NCBI RefSeq assembly: GCF_039912695.1
Contig: NZ_JBDSPJ010000014.1
Span: 1-64,000, forward strand
Source of the DNA: Pseudolysinimonas_A sp039912695
GTDB lineage: Bacteria; Actinomycetota; Actinomycetes; Actinomycetales; Microbacteriaceae
Direction: 5' to 3'
Length of the DNA stretch: 64,000 nucleotides
Part shown: piece after piece, positions 39,364 to 47,918 of the stretch
Layout: every line of letters begins with the position of its first letter
Numbering within the stretch: position 1 is the first letter of the stretch
Notes under the pieces: model-generated
Database searches by the model: none
What the model saw: only the letters and a program-made list of their open reading frames with translations
Told to the model about the DNA's origin: nothing
Translations under genes and position numbers: made by a program

Positions 39364-40119
39364 ATGGAGTGGAGCATTCAAGACATCGCCAAACTCGCCG
39401 GCACTACGAGCCGCGCGTTGCGTCACTACGACGAGAGGGGGCTGGTGCCGCCAAGTCGGATCGGCGACAACGGGTACCGGTACTACGACGCCGACGTGCT
39501 CGTGCGCCTGCAACGGGTGTTGCTGCTGCGCGAGCTCGGCCTCGGCATCCCGACGATCGCAGAGGTGATGACGGGTGAACGCGACGACGTGCACGCCCTG
39601 GGCGTCCACCTGACCTGGCTCCGCGAGGAGCAGGGTCGCATCGACCGGCAGATCGCCAGCGTCGAATCCACCATCAACACCCTGAAAGGAGGTGAGAAAC
39701 CGATGGCAGAAAACATGTTCGATGGCTTTGACCAGACGCACTACCGCGCGGAGGTCGAGGAGCGTTGGGGCAGGGACGCGTCCGACGCGTCCGAGGCCTG
39801 GTGGCGCGGGATGTCGGCCGCCCAGAAGGTCGACTTCCAAGACGACTCAGTCAGCCTCATGGCGGACTGGGTGGATGCTGGCGGCCGCAACATCGACCCG
39901 GCGAGCGACGAAGCACAGGCCCTCGCTGCCCGGCAGTACGAGTGGTTGCGCGGCATTCCCGGTGTTCCCGAGGATGCCGCCGGCCCGACGAAGGACTACT
40001 TCGTCGGGCTCGGCGAGATGTACGTCGCCGACCGGCGCTTCGCGAAGAACTACGGAGGCGAGGCTGGAGCGGGATTCGTGCGTGACGCGATGAAGGTCTA
40101 CGCCGAGCGCAACCTCTAG
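39364..40119 (+). CDS. MerR-family regulator with TipAS antibiotic-binding domain
   Basis: A 251-residue TipA-like protein. The N-terminal MerR domain (IQDIAKLAGTTSRALRHYDERGLV, residues 4-28, then RIGDNGYRYYD) is followed by a coiled coil (about 80-110) and a C-terminal TipAS domain (FDGFDQTHYRAEVEERWG to the end), which traps thiopeptide and other antibiotics in characterised relatives. An in-frame ATG at residue 114 with a near-perfect ribosome site would make the free TipAS domain, as known for Streptomyces tipA. The upstream promoter has the MerR geometry. The stop interlocks with that of the convergent yczE-like gene (CTAG). Confidence 0.92.
   Translation: MEWSIQDIAKLAGTTSRALRHYDERGLVPPSRIGDNGYRYYDADVLVRLQRVLLLRELGLGIPTIAEVMTGERDDVHALGVHLTWLREEQGRIDRQIASVESTINTLKGGEKPMAENMFDGFDQTHYRAEVEERWGRDASDASEAWWRGMSAAQKVDFQDDSVSLMADWVDAGGRNIDPASDEAQALAARQYEWLRGIPGVPEDAAGPTKDYFVGLGEMYVADRRFAKNYGGEAGAGFVRDAMKVYAERNL
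39685..39705 (+). promoter_or_regulatory. Internal strong ribosome binding site and ATG for a short TipAS form
   Basis: AAAGGAGGTGA, complementary to the 16S 3' end over its whole length, lies 7 nt before an in-frame ATG inside the regulator gene. The product would be the 138-residue antibiotic-binding domain (39703-40119) without the DNA-binding part. The full-length form by contrast starts leaderless. Confidence 0.75.
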
Positions 40120-40865
40120 CGCAGCGCCCAGTCAGTCGCCGAGCCGGGCGAGCGGACCATCTTTCGGTTCGCTCGCTCGCGCTCGAGCCGGTCGGGCAGC
40201 GCCTGCGAGTGATCGCGAGAATCGGATGCCGTCGCGGGCTCCACAACAGGCGCCGGCCCGCCCGGAACACGCAGCAGTGGCAGGGTGATGTTCACCATCG
40301 GCCCAACGAGGAGCGCGAAGGCGAGGGTTCCGATCCCGACCTGACCGCCCAGCAGGAAGCCGACCACCAACACGCTGAGTTCGATGCCGGTGCGCACGAT
40401 CCAGATCGGCCATCCGGTGCGTTTGTGAACGCCGGTCATCAGCCCGTCGCGCGGACCGGGCCCGAAGCGGGCGCCGATGTACAGGCCGGTCGCGATTGCG
40501 AGCACGACCAGACCGGACGTGAAGACCAGAACCTGAAAGACCGGAGCGGTCTGCTGCGGGATGAACGCGAGCCCGAGCTGCGCGCTCGGTCCGATGAGCA
40601 GCACGTTGGCGATGGTCCCGACACCCGGGCGCTGGCGGATCGGGATCCAGAGCAGGAGCACCGCGGCTCCGACGATGTTGACGACGAGCCCGAACGGGAG
40701 TCCGGTCTGCCGGGTGATTCCCTGGGCAAGAACATCCCAGGGTGCGACGCCAATACCGGCACGCAACATGAGGGCCAATGCGAGGCCGTAGAGCGCAAGC
40801 CCTACCAGTAGTTGGGCGATCCGACGGGTCCACACGAGGTGAGACGCGGAAAGTGGAGCGGACAT
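40116..40865 (-). CDS. YczE/YitT-type integral membrane protein
   Basis: A 249-residue protein with five or six hydrophobic helices in the first ~200 residues and a charged C-terminal tail. RAGIGVAPWDVLAQGI and GARFGPGPRDGLMTGV are the conserved paired motifs of the YczE/YyaS family. The physiological role is unknown. It is divergent from a MocR-type regulator, an association common in actinobacteria, so it is a likely target. The ATG at MSAPLSAS was chosen over longer in-frame sequence that overlaps the divergent promoter. Confidence 0.85.
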   Translation of the reverse strand: MSAPLSASHLVWTRRIAQLLVGLALYGLALALMLRAGIGVAPWDVLAQGITRQTGLPFGLVVNIVGAAVLLLWIPIRQRPGVGTIANVLLIGPSAQLGLAFIPQQTAPVFQVLVFTSGLVVLAIATGLYIGARFGPGPRDGLMTGVHKRTGWPIWIVRTGIELSVLVVGFLLGGQVGIGTLAFALLVGPMVNITLPLLRVPGGPAPVVEPATASDSRDHSQALPDRLERERANRKMVRSPGSATDWALR

Positions 40866-40913
40866 GGCTCTATTCAATCGAAAAGTGGACTTGGAGCAAG
40901 AGACCAATTCGGC

Positions 40914-40919
40914 TAGCGT
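40914..40919 (+). promoter_or_regulatory. -10 box of the mocR leader (TAGCGT)
   Basis: TAGCGT lies 7 nt before the first of three ATGs spaced 17 bp apart. Transcription is expected to begin at that first ATG, that is, at a mini-ORF rather than at mocR. Confidence 0.55.
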
Positions 40920-40926
40920 GGCTTGT

Positions 40927-40947
40927 ATGACCACGGTGCTTGCATGA
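40927..40947 (+). promoter_or_regulatory. Mini-ORF 1 (MTTVLA) upstream of mocR
   Basis: The six-codon ORF starts at the expected transcription start, and its TGA overlaps the ATG of mini-ORF 2 (ATGA). Confidence 0.45.
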
Positions 40948-40964
40948 TCACGGTGCTTCCATGA
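40944..40964 (+). promoter_or_regulatory. Mini-ORF 2 (MITVLP) upstream of mocR
   Basis: The six-codon ORF is a near copy of mini-ORF 1; its TGA overlaps the mocR ATG (ATGA). The chain suggests stepwise termination-reinitiation before the regulator is made. Confidence 0.45.
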
Positions 40965-42382
40965 CCTCTGTGTCGGCCCGCGCACTCGCGGCACTCATCC
41001 TCGGTTGGCGCGATCACGTGAGCGGCCCGGCCTACGGAGCGCTCGCTGATCGCATCCGGTTGCTCATTCTCGACGGCCGCTTGGCGCTGGGTGCTCGTCT
41101 GCCGGCCGAGCGCGAGCTCGCAGCCCAGCTGCAGCTCAGTCGAACGACGGTCTCGGCGGCCTACGCCGACCTGCGCGACGGCGGGTATCTCGACAGTGTG
41201 CGCGGTTCGGGCAGCGTCGCCCGGCTCCCCTCACGGGGCGGGTACCAGCACGACGTCCTGGCCGTCGACCAGCTCGACTTCAGTAAGGCGGTGTTGCCCG
41301 CGCATCCTGCTGTCGCCGACGCTGCCCAGCGTGCGATGTCGCACCTCTCGTCGTTCCTCGGCGAGTCGGGATTCGACGTGCTCGGGCTCAGGGTTGCGCG
41401 GCAGGCGCTCGCCGACCGCTACACCGCCCGCGGACTTCCAACCGATGCCGACGAGATCCTCATCACCGTCGGAGCGCAACACGGGATCGCGCTGCTCGCC
41501 AACACCCTGCTCTCGCGCGGTGACCGCGCCATCGTCGAGTCGCCCAGCTACCCGCACGCCGTTGAGGCGCTGCGAGCGGCGGGGGCACGCCTCTCGACTG
41601 TTCCGGTCACCGCGGAGGACGGGTGGGATGTCGCCGTGCTCGAGCAGTCCTTTCAACGCACCAGCCCCGTGCTGGCGTACCTCATGCCCGACAGTCACAA
41701 CCCGACCGGCGCCACGATGCCCCTCGCGCTGCGTGAGCAGGTGGTCGCACTGGCGGCCGAGCAGGGCACGACTCTCCTGATCGACGAAACCATCGGCGGG
41801 TTGGAACTCGACGGCCAAACGCCGTTACCGCCGTTCGCGACGCTGGGCCGTGCCGTGATGCTCGGCTCGCTCGGCAAATCGGTGTGGGGCGGTCTCCGGG
41901 TGGGATGGATGCGCGCCGACCGCGAACTCATCCAGCGCGTCGCGCGTCGCCGCTTCGCGACTGACCTCGGTACCCCGGTCTTCGAGCAGCTGATCCTGGT
42001 CGAGCTGCTCCCGGAGTTGGATCGCATCCTCGCCGACCGTCGGGTCTATCTGCGTGCCAGCCGGGACCACCTCGCGAAACGCCTGGCCGAAGCCATCCCG
42101 GAGTGGCGGATGCCGCATGTCACGGGCGGGATCGCCGCCTGGGTCAACATCGGTCTCCCGATCTCATCCCAGGTCGCGTTGGCCGCCCGCAGCCACGGTC
42201 TGGTGATCGCAGCCGGGTCGCGCTTCGGGGTTGACGGTCTCTTTGAACGCTTCCTGCGCATCCCGTTCACCTATCCGCCCGACGTCATCGATCGCGGCGT
42301 CGAGGCGCTCGCGGCCACCTGGCGCAGTGTCGCGCGATCGCCGCTCAGCCTCCCCGACGGGGAGTACGCGCAGGTCATGTAG
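40961..42382 (+). CDS. MocR-type regulator (GntR winged helix fused to aminotransferase domain)
   Basis: A 473-residue MocR protein. The GntR-type winged helix (YGALADRIRLLILDGRLALGARLPAERELA in outline, residues 20-70) precedes a fold-type I aminotransferase domain with ITVGAQHGIALLANTLL, YLMPDSHNPTGATM and the PLP-lysine region LGSLGKSVWGGLRVGW. Such regulators sense PLP or an amino acid adduct. The divergent yczE-like gene is the probable target. The ATG at MTSVSARAL starts the conserved helix; upstream in-frame ATG/GTG codons would run through the mini-ORFs. Confidence 0.9.
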   Translation: MTSVSARALAALILGWRDHVSGPAYGALADRIRLLILDGRLALGARLPAERELAAQLQLSRTTVSAAYADLRDGGYLDSVRGSGSVARLPSRGGYQHDVLAVDQLDFSKAVLPAHPAVADAAQRAMSHLSSFLGESGFDVLGLRVARQALADRYTARGLPTDADEILITVGAQHGIALLANTLLSRGDRAIVESPSYPHAVEALRAAGARLSTVPVTAEDGWDVAVLEQSFQRTSPVLAYLMPDSHNPTGATMPLALREQVVALAAEQGTTLLIDETIGGLELDGQTPLPPFATLGRAVMLGSLGKSVWGGLRVGWMRADRELIQRVARRRFATDLGTPVFEQLILVELLPELDRILADRRVYLRASRDHLAKRLAEAIPEWRMPHVTGGIAAWVNIGLPISSQVALAARSHGLVIAAGSRFGVDGLFERFLRIPFTYPPDVIDRGVEALAATWRSVARSPLSLPDGEYAQVM

Positions 42383-42428
42383 ATCCCCGGGGTTCTCAGC
42401 GTTCTGTCAGCTGGTTTCATCCCTCGGG

Positions 42429-42460
42429 AGTATCCGGATGCCGAGTGCGGTTGGGATACT
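42429..42460. promoter_or_regulatory. Inverted repeat upstream of the RND exporter gene
   Basis: AGTATCC and GGATACT are 7-bp perfect arms separated by 18 bp, 55 nt before the exporter start. The right arm contains a GATACT -10-like box. It is a candidate regulator site. Confidence 0.35.
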
Positions 42461-42514
42461 GACGCGAGTGCACGACGGCGTGCATCCCACAGCATCTCTA
42501 GAGGAGAGTCCGTC

Positions 42515-45500
42515 GTGCATCTGTTGTCGGTGTTCAGTCTGCGCAACCGCGCACTCATCGCCCTGCTTACTCTCGTCGTTGCCCTGTTCGGTGGTGTCGC
42601 GCTCAGCACGCTGAAGCAGGAGCTGTTCCCGTCGGTCACGCTGCCCCAGCTCGCTGTCATCACCCAGTACCCCGGCGCGAGCCCGGATGTCGTCGAGCAC
42701 GACCTCTCGACGCCGATCGAAGCCGCACTCCAGTCGGTTCCCGGCATCGACTCCACCTCGGCGACGTCGACAGCATCCCTCTCGAACGTTTCCGCATCCT
42801 TCGTCTACGGTACCGATCTGACGACCGTCGAGCAGAAGGTGCAGCTCGCGATCAACCGCATCCAGGGACTTCCGGATGGCGTTGACCCGCAGGTCATCAC
42901 CGGATCGATCGCCGACTTCCCGGTGATCGTCATCGCCGTCACGAGTGACCTCTCCCAGGATGAACTCTCGACCCGGCTCGATCAGACGACCGTCGGCGAC
43001 CTGACCAAGCTTCCTGGGGTCCGCGACGCGAGCGTGCTCGGCTCGACCGGCCAGCGCATCACCATCACGCCGGATGTCGACAAGCTCGCCGCGGAGGGCT
43101 TCAGCTCGCAGTCGATTCGCGACGCCCTGTCGGCGAACGGCGTGCTGCTGCCCGAGGGCACCATCACCGAGGGCGATCAGACCCTGGTCGTGCAAGCCGG
43201 CGTGAAACTTGCCACCGCCGACGATGTGGCGGCTCTTCCCCTCTTGGGCGGACGCGTGCAGGCAACGATCGGCGACCTCGCGGAGGTGACGACGACCGAC
43301 AACCCGGTGACCGGCATCTCGCGGGTCGACGGCAAGCCGGCGCTCACCATCTCGATTACGAAGACCCCGAGCGGCAACACCGTCGACGTTTCGCACGCCG
43401 TCACCAATGCTCTCCCCGAACTTCAGGATGCCCTCGGGTCGAACACGAAGTTCACCGTGGTGTTCGACCAGGCGCCGTTCATCGAGCAGTCGATCAACTC
43501 GCTCGCGACCGAAGGCGGACTGGGGCTGCTGTTCGCGGTGATCGTGATCTTCGTCTTCCTGTTCTCGATCCGCTCGACGATCGTGACCGCGATCAGCATC
43601 CCGGTCTCGGTGCTGCTGACCTTCATCGGGATGCTGGCCTCCGGCTACTCCCTCAACGTGCTGACCCTCGGTGCTCTGACCATCGCGATCGGTCGCGTCG
43701 TCGACGACTCGATCGTCGTCATCGAAAATATCAAGCGCCACCTCGGGCTCGGTGAAGCGAAGATGGATGCCATCAAGACCGCCGTGCGCGAGGTCGCGAC
43801 CGCGGTCACCGCATCCACAATCACGACCGTCGCGGTCTTCCTGCCCCTCGCGCTGGTGACCGACATCACGGGCGAGCTCTTTCGCCCGTTCGCCCTGACC
43901 ATCACGATCGCCCTGGCTGCTTCGCTCTTCGTGGCCCTGACGATCGTGCCGGTGCTCGCCTACTGGTTCCTCAAAGCACCCGCCGCGGGATCACGTGAAG
44001 CGATGCCCGAAAAGGATGAACTCGCTCACCCGACGCTGCTGCAGCGTGCGTACCTGCCGATCATCCGGTGGACGCTCAAGGTTCCGGCTGTCGTCATCAT
44101 CGCCGCGCTCGTGGTGCTGGCGGGCAGCGGTTGGCTCGCGACGAGGCTGCCGACCAACTTCATTGGGAACAGCGGTCAGAACACGCTCAATGTCACTCAA
44201 TCGCTTCCGGCCGGGTCGAGCCTCACGGCGCGGGATGCTGCCGCCAAGGTCGTTGAAAACGCCCTAGACGGCGTCGACGGCATCGACACTGTGCAGGTCT
44301 CGATCGGCTCAGGCGGCAACTCGTTCGCCGCCCTGCTCGGCGGCGGCGGCAACACGAGGTTCTCGATCACGACGGACCCCGCAGTCAACCAGGACGCGCT
44401 CAAAGCCACCGTCAGCGCCAAGCTCGACGCCCTCGATCCGGCGCAGGCCGGTGAGGTCGCGATCGGCAGCGGCTCAGGCGGCGGCTTCGCGTCGAGCGAC
44501 ATCAAGATCGACATCGAGGCGCCTGATCAAGCGACTCTGATTTCGTCGACCTCCGACATCCTCGACGCCGTGAAGGCGCTTGACCTTACCCAGCAGGCCG
44601 AGAGTGACCTCTCGCAGAAACTGCCCTACATCGCGATCCAGGTCGACCGCGAGAAGGCGGCGGCCGCGGGGTTGAGCGAGGCCGCGATCGGCGGCATCGT
44701 CGCCAACTCGATGCTGCCGGCACCGATCGGTTCGGTCATCGTCGGCAACGCGACGCTGCAGGTCTACATCGCCGACCCGCGCGCCCCCTTGTCGTTGCAG
44801 GAGCTGCAGGACTTCAAGATCCCCACCCGCACGGGTCTGGTACCGCTCTCCGACCTCGCGACCGTTGAACAGGTCGAGGGTCCGTCGAGCATCTCCACGA
44901 TCCGTGGCGTTCGCGCCGCGACGATCACGGTCACCCCGAACAGCCAAGACATCGGCACCGCGTCGGCCGACCTGCAGAAGGCCCTCGACGGGATGACCCT
45001 GCCGGGAGGTGTCACCGCGAAGCTCGGCGGCGTCACGGCCGATCAGGCGTCGGCGTTCTCGCAGCTCGGACTCGCGCTGCTCGCCGCCATCCTGATCGTC
45101 TACACGGTCATGGTCGCGACGTTCCGCAGCCTGCGGCAGCCGTTGCTGCTTCTCGTTTCGGTACCGTTCGCGGCGACCGGCGCGATCCTGCTGCAGCTCG
45201 CCTCCGGCATCCCGCTCGGGGTGCCCTCGATCATCGGTGTGTTGATGCTGGTCGGCATCGTGGTCACCAACGCGATCGTGCTGATCGACCTCGTTAACCA
45301 ATACCGGGCGCGAGGGATGACGGTGCCCGAAGCGGTGATTCACGGCGCCGCCCGACGTCTGCGGCCGATTCTGATGACCGCGCTCGCAACGATCTTCGCC
45401 CTCATCCCGATGGCGATCGGATTGACCGGGCACGGCGGGTTCATCTCCCAGCCGCTCGCGATCGTCGTGATCGGCGGACTCGTCTCGTCGACACTGTTGA

Positions 45501-45589
45501 CGCTCGTCGTGTTGCCGTCGCTGTACACGCTCGTCGAGGGTGCCAAGGAGCGTCGGGATGCGCGCCGCGCAGCCAAGGCCGCATCCTGA
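42515..45589 (+). CDS. RND-family efflux transporter
   Basis: A 1024-residue RND protein with the twelve-helix, two-large-loop layout of the HAE group. Helix 1 is ALIALLTLVVALFGGVAL; the proton-relay Asp pair lies in GRVVDDSIVVIENIKRH (helix 4); the second half has GVLMLVGIVVTNAIVLIDLVNQ and HGAARRLRPILMTALAT. It is probably a drug or lipid exporter. No membrane-fusion partner or regulator is adjacent; Gram-positive homologues often work alone. GAGGAGAG precedes the GTG start. Confidence 0.93.
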   Translation: MHLLSVFSLRNRALIALLTLVVALFGGVALSTLKQELFPSVTLPQLAVITQYPGASPDVVEHDLSTPIEAALQSVPGIDSTSATSTASLSNVSASFVYGTDLTTVEQKVQLAINRIQGLPDGVDPQVITGSIADFPVIVIAVTSDLSQDELSTRLDQTTVGDLTKLPGVRDASVLGSTGQRITITPDVDKLAAEGFSSQSIRDALSANGVLLPEGTITEGDQTLVVQAGVKLATADDVAALPLLGGRVQATIGDLAEVTTTDNPVTGISRVDGKPALTISITKTPSGNTVDVSHAVTNALPELQDALGSNTKFTVVFDQAPFIEQSINSLATEGGLGLLFAVIVIFVFLFSIRSTIVTAISIPVSVLLTFIGMLASGYSLNVLTLGALTIAIGRVVDDSIVVIENIKRHLGLGEAKMDAIKTAVREVATAVTASTITTVAVFLPLALVTDITGELFRPFALTITIALAASLFVALTIVPVLAYWFLKAPAAGSREAMPEKDELAHPTLLQRAYLPIIRWTLKVPAVVIIAALVVLAGSGWLATRLPTNFIGNSGQNTLNVTQSLPAGSSLTARDAAAKVVENALDGVDGIDTVQVSIGSGGNSFAALLGGGGNTRFSITTDPAVNQDALKATVSAKLDALDPAQAGEVAIGSGSGGGFASSDIKIDIEAPDQATLISSTSDILDAVKALDLTQQAESDLSQKLPYIAIQVDREKAAAAGLSEAAIGGIVANSMLPAPIGSVIVGNATLQVYIADPRAPLSLQELQDFKIPTRTGLVPLSDLATVEQVEGPSSISTIRGVRAATITVTPNSQDIGTASADLQKALDGMTLPGGVTAKLGGVTADQASAFSQLGLALLAAILIVYTVMVATFRSLRQPLLLLVSVPFAATGAILLQLASGIPLGVPSIIGVLMLVGIVVTNAIVLIDLVNQYRARGMTVPEAVIHGAARRLRPILMTALATIFALIPMAIGLTGHGGFISQPLAIVVIGGLVSSTLLTLVVLPSLYTLVEGAKERRDARRAAKAAS

Positions 45590-45817
45590 CCTTGCTCTTT
45601 CGCAAATGACCGAACTCGGGTATCGTCGGTAGGTCGGCTCTCGACACGCGGTCTTTCCGCGAGCTTCACTGTTGCGTCGAGCGGGCCGGATCGTCACATC
45701 AGTCGATGGGCGAGGAACTCCTCAGGATAACGGCCCCGGTCTACGTATGCCCGGGTTCTCGGCGTGTGCTTTTCGGCGCGCGCCGCACGCTGAACAGAGC
45801 AAACGGAAGACACAGTC
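45590..45817 (+). other. 228-nt noncoding leader of the DEAD-box helicase gene
   Basis: No gene is seen here. A TATCGT -10-like element lies near 45622, so the transcript could carry a leader of up to about 190 nt, with a small GCGG/CCGC hairpin near 45655. RNA-helicase genes often have long, cold-responsive leaders; nothing specific was recognised. Confidence 0.4.
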
Positions 45818-47917
45818 ATGCCCACACCCAAGAAGAGCGCGTCAGCGCGCTCAACCTCCAACAAGACCGGAGCCCCCGGCGCCAAGAAGGCGCGCTGGAG
45901 CACCGAGCAGCGTGCAGCGCAGGGTCACCCCGCGATGCGTCCGCGCGGCGGTACCGCCTCCAAGCCGGTCCGCGAGCGTTCGGCGGATGCCGGCGAGCGT
46001 CGCGACAACGTCGAGCGCGGTCGCGACACCCGACCCAACTGGGAGCCGCGTACGAAGTCGGACGGCTACGTCGCTCGACCCGACCGCGCCCCCCGCGAGG
46101 GCGGCTACGCGGCCCGTACCGAACGTCCGGCTCGCGAGGGTTACGCTCCCCGCACGGATCGTCCGGCCCGCGAAGGTTATGCGCCCCGCACCGATCGTCC
46201 GGCCCGCGACGACCGCGGCTACGCGCCGCGCACCGAGCGTCCGGCTCGCGAGGGTTACGCCCCCCGCACCGATCGCGCCCCGCGCGAAGGCGGCTACGCG
46301 CCCCGCACCGAGGGCTATGCACCCCGTACCGAGCGTCCCGCTCGCGAAGGTTATGCACCTCGTACCGAGCGTCCGGCCTACGCACCTCGTACCGAGCGTC
46401 CGGGTACCGAGCGTCCGGCGCGCGAAGGTTATGCGCCCCGCACGGAGCGTCCGGCGTACGCGCCGCGCACCGAGCGTCCGGCGTACGCGCCCCGCACCGA
46501 TCGTCCGGCCCGTTCGTCTGACCGTGACGAGCGCGCTCCGCGTTCATTCGATCGCTCCGACCGTCCGGCCCGCACGTTTGACCGCTCCGACCGTCCGGCC
46601 CGCTCATTTGACCGTAGCGACGACTCGTCGTCGCGTGACCGGGCCCCGCGTTCGTTCGACCGTGACCGCGAGCAGCGTCCGGCGCACCACCAAGATGACG
46701 TCGTGTTGGCCCGCCTCGAGGCGAAGGCCGTCGATGTCACAGATGTGACCGGCACCGGCTTCGGTGAGCTCGGCCTCGGCCAGAACATCGTGCGCGCCCT
46801 CTCCGAGCTCGGCGCGGATACGCCGTTCCCGATCCAGGCCGCGACGATTCCTGCCGTCCTCGAAGGTCGCGACGTACTCGGCCGTGGCCGCACCGGCTCC
46901 GGCAAGACGATCGCCTTCGGTGCTCCGCTTGTCGAGCGTCTGCTGCAGGCGCAGAAGGGTGCGACAGATCGCCGCAGGCCGGGCCGCGCCCCGCGTGCAC
47001 TGATCCTCGCCCCGACTCGCGAACTCGCGTTGCAGATCGACCGCACGATTCAGCCTCTCGCCCAGAGCGTCGGGCTGTTCACCACGCAGATCTACGGCGG
47101 TGTTCCCTATGCCCGCCAGACCGGCGCGCTCTCGCGCGGTGTCGACATCGTGATCGGCACCCCCGGTCGCATCGGCGACCTGGTCACCCAGGGTCGGCTC
47201 GACCTGTCGCAGATCGTCGTGACGGTGCTCGACGAGGCCGACCACATGTGCGAGCTCGGATTCCTCGAGCCGGTGCGTGAACTGCTGCAGCGCACTTCAG
47301 AAGGCGGCCAGAAGCTGCTGTACTCGGCCACCCTCGACTCGGGTGTTGCGTCGCTCGTCGAGGAGTTCCTCGTCGACCCGGCCGTCTATGAGATCGCCGG
47401 CGAAGACCAGGCGTCGTCGGACATTCGCCACGTGGCGTTCCTGCTCGACCAGCGCGACAAGCAAGACGTGCTCATCGAACTCGCCGCAGGGCCGGGTAAG
47501 AAGCTCGTTTTCGCGCGCACGCGTGCGTTTGCCGAGCAGCTCGCCGAACTGCTGGATGACGCGGGGATCCGCGCCGAGAGCATCCACGGCGACCTCAACC
47601 AGTCCCGTCGTACGCGCGCCCTCGAGAAGTTCACGAGTGGCCGGGTCACGGTGCTGGTTGCGACCGACGTTGCCGCCCGCGGTATCCACGTTGACGACAT
47701 CGAACTGGTCATCCAGGCCGACGCTCCTGACGAGTACAAGGCGTATCTGCACCGTTCGGGCCGCACCGGCCGGGCCGGCAAGTCGGGCACCGTCGTGACC
47801 CTCGTGCCGCGCAGCCGTCGTCGCAAGACGGAAGACCTGCTCGCCCGCGCCGAGATCACCGCCGAGTGGATCTCGGTCGTCCCGGGTTCAGCCGAGATCG
47901 CTGCGCTCGCGGGCTGA
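45818..47917 (+). CDS. DEAD-box RNA helicase with repetitive Arg-rich N-terminal extension
   Basis: A 699-residue helicase. Residues about 300-690 hold the complete core: Q motif (FPIQAATIP), I (GRTGSGKT), Ia (PTRELAL), Ib (TPGRIGD), II (VLDEADHM), III (SATLDS), V (ATDVAARGIH) and VI (HRSGRTGRAG). Residues about 88-287 are a disordered, Arg/Pro/Tyr-rich region with at least eleven YAPRT repeats (consensus GYAPRTERPARE), then DRSDRPAR and SFDR repeats. Such an extension likely binds RNA and promotes assembly or phase separation. It resembles the CsdA/RhlE group, but the exact subfamily is not assigned. Confidence 0.92.
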   Translation: MPTPKKSASARSTSNKTGAPGAKKARWSTEQRAAQGHPAMRPRGGTASKPVRERSADAGERRDNVERGRDTRPNWEPRTKSDGYVARPDRAPREGGYAARTERPAREGYAPRTDRPAREGYAPRTDRPARDDRGYAPRTERPAREGYAPRTDRAPREGGYAPRTEGYAPRTERPAREGYAPRTERPAYAPRTERPGTERPAREGYAPRTERPAYAPRTERPAYAPRTDRPARSSDRDERAPRSFDRSDRPARTFDRSDRPARSFDRSDDSSSRDRAPRSFDRDREQRPAHHQDDVVLARLEAKAVDVTDVTGTGFGELGLGQNIVRALSELGADTPFPIQAATIPAVLEGRDVLGRGRTGSGKTIAFGAPLVERLLQAQKGATDRRRPGRAPRALILAPTRELALQIDRTIQPLAQSVGLFTTQIYGGVPYARQTGALSRGVDIVIGTPGRIGDLVTQGRLDLSQIVVTVLDEADHMCELGFLEPVRELLQRTSEGGQKLLYSATLDSGVASLVEEFLVDPAVYEIAGEDQASSDIRHVAFLLDQRDKQDVLIELAAGPGKKLVFARTRAFAEQLAELLDDAGIRAESIHGDLNQSRRTRALEKFTSGRVTVLVATDVAARGIHVDDIELVIQADAPDEYKAYLHRSGRTGRAGKSGTVVTLVPRSRRRKTEDLLARAEITAEWISVVPGSAEIAALAG
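46082..46620 (+). repeat. Coding repeat array in the helicase N-terminus
   Basis: Degenerate 33-39-bp units encode EGYAPRTERPAR-type peptides, later 36-bp units encode RSDRPAR(T/S)FD. Identical DNA stretches such as GCCCCGCACC recur, so unit number may vary between strains. Confidence 0.85.
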
Positions 47918-47918
47918 A

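Larger units (their letters stand above)
40927..40966 (+). repeat. 17-bp tandem duplication of the mocR start region
   Basis: ATGACCACGGTGCTTGC is followed by ATGATCACGGTGCTTCC (15 of 17 identical) and then by ATGACC, the start of mocR. The period of 17 puts the three ATGs in three different frames. Confidence 0.92.

Noticed and set aside
42407..43741. 444-codon minus-strand open frame opposite the RND gene
   Set aside because: Shadow of the RND coding frame, with Gly/Arg/Asp-rich low-complexity translation.
46082..46620. Possible CRISPR-like or satellite array
   Set aside because: Repeats are in frame inside the DEAD-box helicase gene, have no unique spacers and encode a disordered peptide region.
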